The notes beneath the pieces are model-generated. The model was not told the origin of the DNA and did no database searches. It saw nothing but the letters and a program-made list of their open reading frames with translations. DNA of 64,000 bases from Flavipsychrobacter sp. (GTDB lineage Bacteria > Bacteroidota > Bacteroidia > Chitinophagales > Chitinophagaceae): NCBI GenBank assembly GCA_021155965.1, contig JAJNBJ010000009.1, positions 53,173 to 117,172 on the forward strand. The letters run 5' to 3'. Both the position numbers and the translations under genes were made by a program. This document shows, piece after piece, positions 62,581-64,000 of this stretch; within the stretch, counting starts at the first letter, position 1; each line of letters starts with the position of its first letter.

Positions 62581-63624
62581 ATGACTACTATAGCAGAACA
62601 GCAAGCAGCGCCAAAGCTTACAGCAAAAGATTTTGCATCCAACCAGGAAGTGAAATGGTGCCCAGGTTGTGGCGATTACTCTATATTAAAGCAGGTACAG
62701 ACCGTATTTCCTGATTTCGGCGTGCCGAAGGAAGATATAGTCTTCATATCCGGCATAGGCTGTGCAGCGCGTTTCACCTACTACATGGATACTTATGGCA
62801 TGCACAGTATTCACGGCCGTGCAGCAGCCATAGCATCAGGGGTAAAATCATTGAACCCTAACCTCAGCGTTTGGATGGTCTCGGGCGATGGTGATGCATT
62901 TTCGATAGGTGGTAACCACTTCATCCACCTCATGCGTAAGAACTTCGATATTAATTATCTCGTGTTCAATAACCAGATATATGGTTTGACGAAAGGGCAA
63001 TATTCTCCAACATCCGAAAAAGGAAAGGTTGCTAAATCTACACCTTATGGCTCTGTAGAAGAACCATTTAACCCAAGCGAACTGGCGCTGGGTGCAAAAG
63101 CAAGTTTCGTGGCCCGCTCACTCGACCGCGATCCCAAGCATATGCAAATGGTATTGAAACGTGCTAATGAACATAAGGGGACCTCGTTTGTCGAAATTTA
63201 TCAGAACTGCCCGGTGTTTAACGATGGTACTTTCTTTGCGTATTCCGAAAAGGAAACCAAAAAAGAACAATCATTGATGCTCGAGCACGGCAAGCCGCTC
63301 ATATTTGGCGCTACCGATAACAAGGGCATAAAACTGGATGGTACAAAGCCGGTGATCGTTGACCTGAACGAAAATGGCAATTCTGTTAACGACCTTTGGG
63401 TACACGATGAGCACGATAAAACCAAGGCGCACATCATAGCCGGTTTCTTCGATACACAATATGATGGCATCAATTATCCCCGTCCGTTTGGTGTTATTTA
63501 CCAGGAATTCCGCCCAACCTACGAAGAAGGAATGCAAAACCAGATAGATGAACTGATAGCCCGCAAAGGCAAGCCGTCACTGGATAAAATTCTCTCCGGC
63601 GACAAGACCTGGACGATACTATAA
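62581..63624 (+). CDS. korB: 2-oxoacid:ferredoxin oxidoreductase, beta subunit
   Basis: The 347-residue protein binds thiamine diphosphate through GDGDAFSIGGNHFIHL and NNQIYGLTKGQYSPTS. It carries Cys ligands for one 4Fe-4S cluster: WCPGCGDY near residue 25, GIGCAAR, and QNCPVF further on. The N-terminal ~25 residues are slightly longer than in E. coli-type homologues. It completes the enzyme with KorA. A strong terminator lies 20 bases after the stop. Confidence 0.95.
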   Translation: MTTIAEQQAAPKLTAKDFASNQEVKWCPGCGDYSILKQVQTVFPDFGVPKEDIVFISGIGCAARFTYYMDTYGMHSIHGRAAAIASGVKSLNPNLSVWMVSGDGDAFSIGGNHFIHLMRKNFDINYLVFNNQIYGLTKGQYSPTSEKGKVAKSTPYGSVEEPFNPSELALGAKASFVARSLDRDPKHMQMVLKRANEHKGTSFVEIYQNCPVFNDGTFFAYSEKETKKEQSLMLEHGKPLIFGATDNKGIKLDGTKPVIVDLNENGNSVNDLWVHDEHDKTKAHIIAGFFDTQYDGINYPRPFGVIYQEFRPTYEEGMQNQIDELIARKGKPSLDKILSGDKTWTIL

Positions 63625-63643
63625 CATGTCAAGTTACTAACTT

Positions 63644-63678
63644 CAAAAAATGGGGCGAAAATCGCTCCATTTTTTTTG
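63644..63678 (+). terminator. Rho-independent terminator after korB
   Basis: The stem ATGGGGCGA (63650-63658) pairs with TCGCTCCAT (63662-63670) with one G-U pair and a 3-base loop, flanked by five A on the left and eight T on the right. The A/T flanks would let it work in both directions. Confidence 0.88.
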
Positions 63679-63718
63679 CCGCATACCCAGCCTTGCCTGT
63701 GTACCAGAGAAGAAAAAA

Positions 63719-63880
63719 GGGTATAATTTCCGGAAAGTGCCTGTTTTGCCACATTTAGTTTTTTATATGTGGCCGGAATGCGCTGTGGGCTTATTTCATG
63801 TGCTTTATCATAAGGTATAAAGGGGTATAAAAGGGTATATTTATACCCTGAAAAGGTATAATTATACCCGAAAAAGGTAT
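63719..63880 (-). repeat. TATACC-palindrome repeat element, copy B
   Basis: Read on the minus strand this segment follows copy A at 30529-30690: CGGGTATAATTATACC, CAGGGTATAAATATACCC, CCCCTTTATACC, then AATAAGCCCACAGCGCATT, and AAAACAGGCACTTTCCGGAAA followed by TTATACC. Similarity is high in blocks, with small insertions and substitutions between. Further GGTATAA half sites continue to about 63893. The remaining bases to 64000 show no gene. Confidence 0.8.
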
Positions 63881-64000
63881 AAAAAAGGTATAATTTCCAA
63901 TTTGCCTCGTCCTGAAATTGCTTTACACTTTGTGAGATAATCCTGTTTTTACTTTACAGGTGTTTTTGTTAGTCCTGAAAGGTGCTTACACCTTTGAAAA

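Overview
The window looks like a chromosomal segment of a Bacteroidota bacterium, most likely of the order Chitinophagales. The reasons are type IX secretion (T9SS) C-terminal sorting domains with the xPNP signature, promoters matching the Bacteroidota -7 element TAnnTTTG, A-rich leaders instead of Shine-Dalgarno sites, a DUF5777 beta-barrel protein, and histidine kinases of the propeller/Y_Y_Y/LytS type. The species assignment is inference. No rRNA, tRNA, CRISPR array or complete insertion sequence was seen.

Layout. (1) 1-6805, minus strand: the S10/spc ribosomal protein operon in canonical order rpsJ-rplC-rplD-rplW-rplB-rpsS-rplV-rpsC-rplP-rpmC-rpsQ-rplN-rplX-rplE, with rplE cut by the window edge. 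A second copy of the rpsJ 3' end, differing only at synonymous sites, lies just behind rpsJ. (2) 7060-18572: accessory genes: a frameshifted secreted protein with a G7 tract, a VOC protein, two secreted proteins and a 2804-residue T9SS repeat protein. (3) 19049-24920, minus strand: a YceI-like protein, a cytochrome-like lipoprotein and a DUF5777 barrel, followed by a LytS-type sensor kinase and a LytTR regulator. (4) 24981-29786: a TIGR03118-type lipoprotein and a 1210-residue hybrid kinase whose N-terminus resembles the HNOBA domain of guanylate cyclases. (5) 29802-30790: a T9SS-domain remnant and a repeat-rich spacer. (6) 30791-49344: an exopolysaccharide locus with deacetylase, glycosidase-like lipoprotein, Wzx flippase, receiver protein, pseudo-receiver/sugar-transferase fusion, seven glycosyltransferases, Wzy-like polymerase, a 48-residue membrane protein, a Wzc-like co-polymerase, a half-length TolC-like protein and an acetyltransferase. 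(7) 49355-60080, minus strand: an 11-subunit complex I operon nuoABCDHIJKLMN without nuoEFG, with two small genes at its end. (8) 60227-63624, plus strand: a ferredoxin and both subunits of a 2-oxoacid:ferredoxin oxidoreductase. (9) 63625-64000: a terminator and the inverted partner of the repeat at 30.5 kb.

How the parts may work together. KorAB would reduce ferredoxin during 2-oxoacid oxidation, and the adjacent complex I without its NADH-oxidising module could accept those electrons. In the polysaccharide locus, sugar transferase starts the repeat unit on lipid carrier, glycosyltransferases extend it, Wzx flips it, Wzy polymerises it, and the Wzc-like/TolC-like pair would handle length control and export. 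Receiver domains inside this locus, and a multi-domain phosphorelay kinase just upstream, suggest signal control of polymer initiation. These links rest on gene context.
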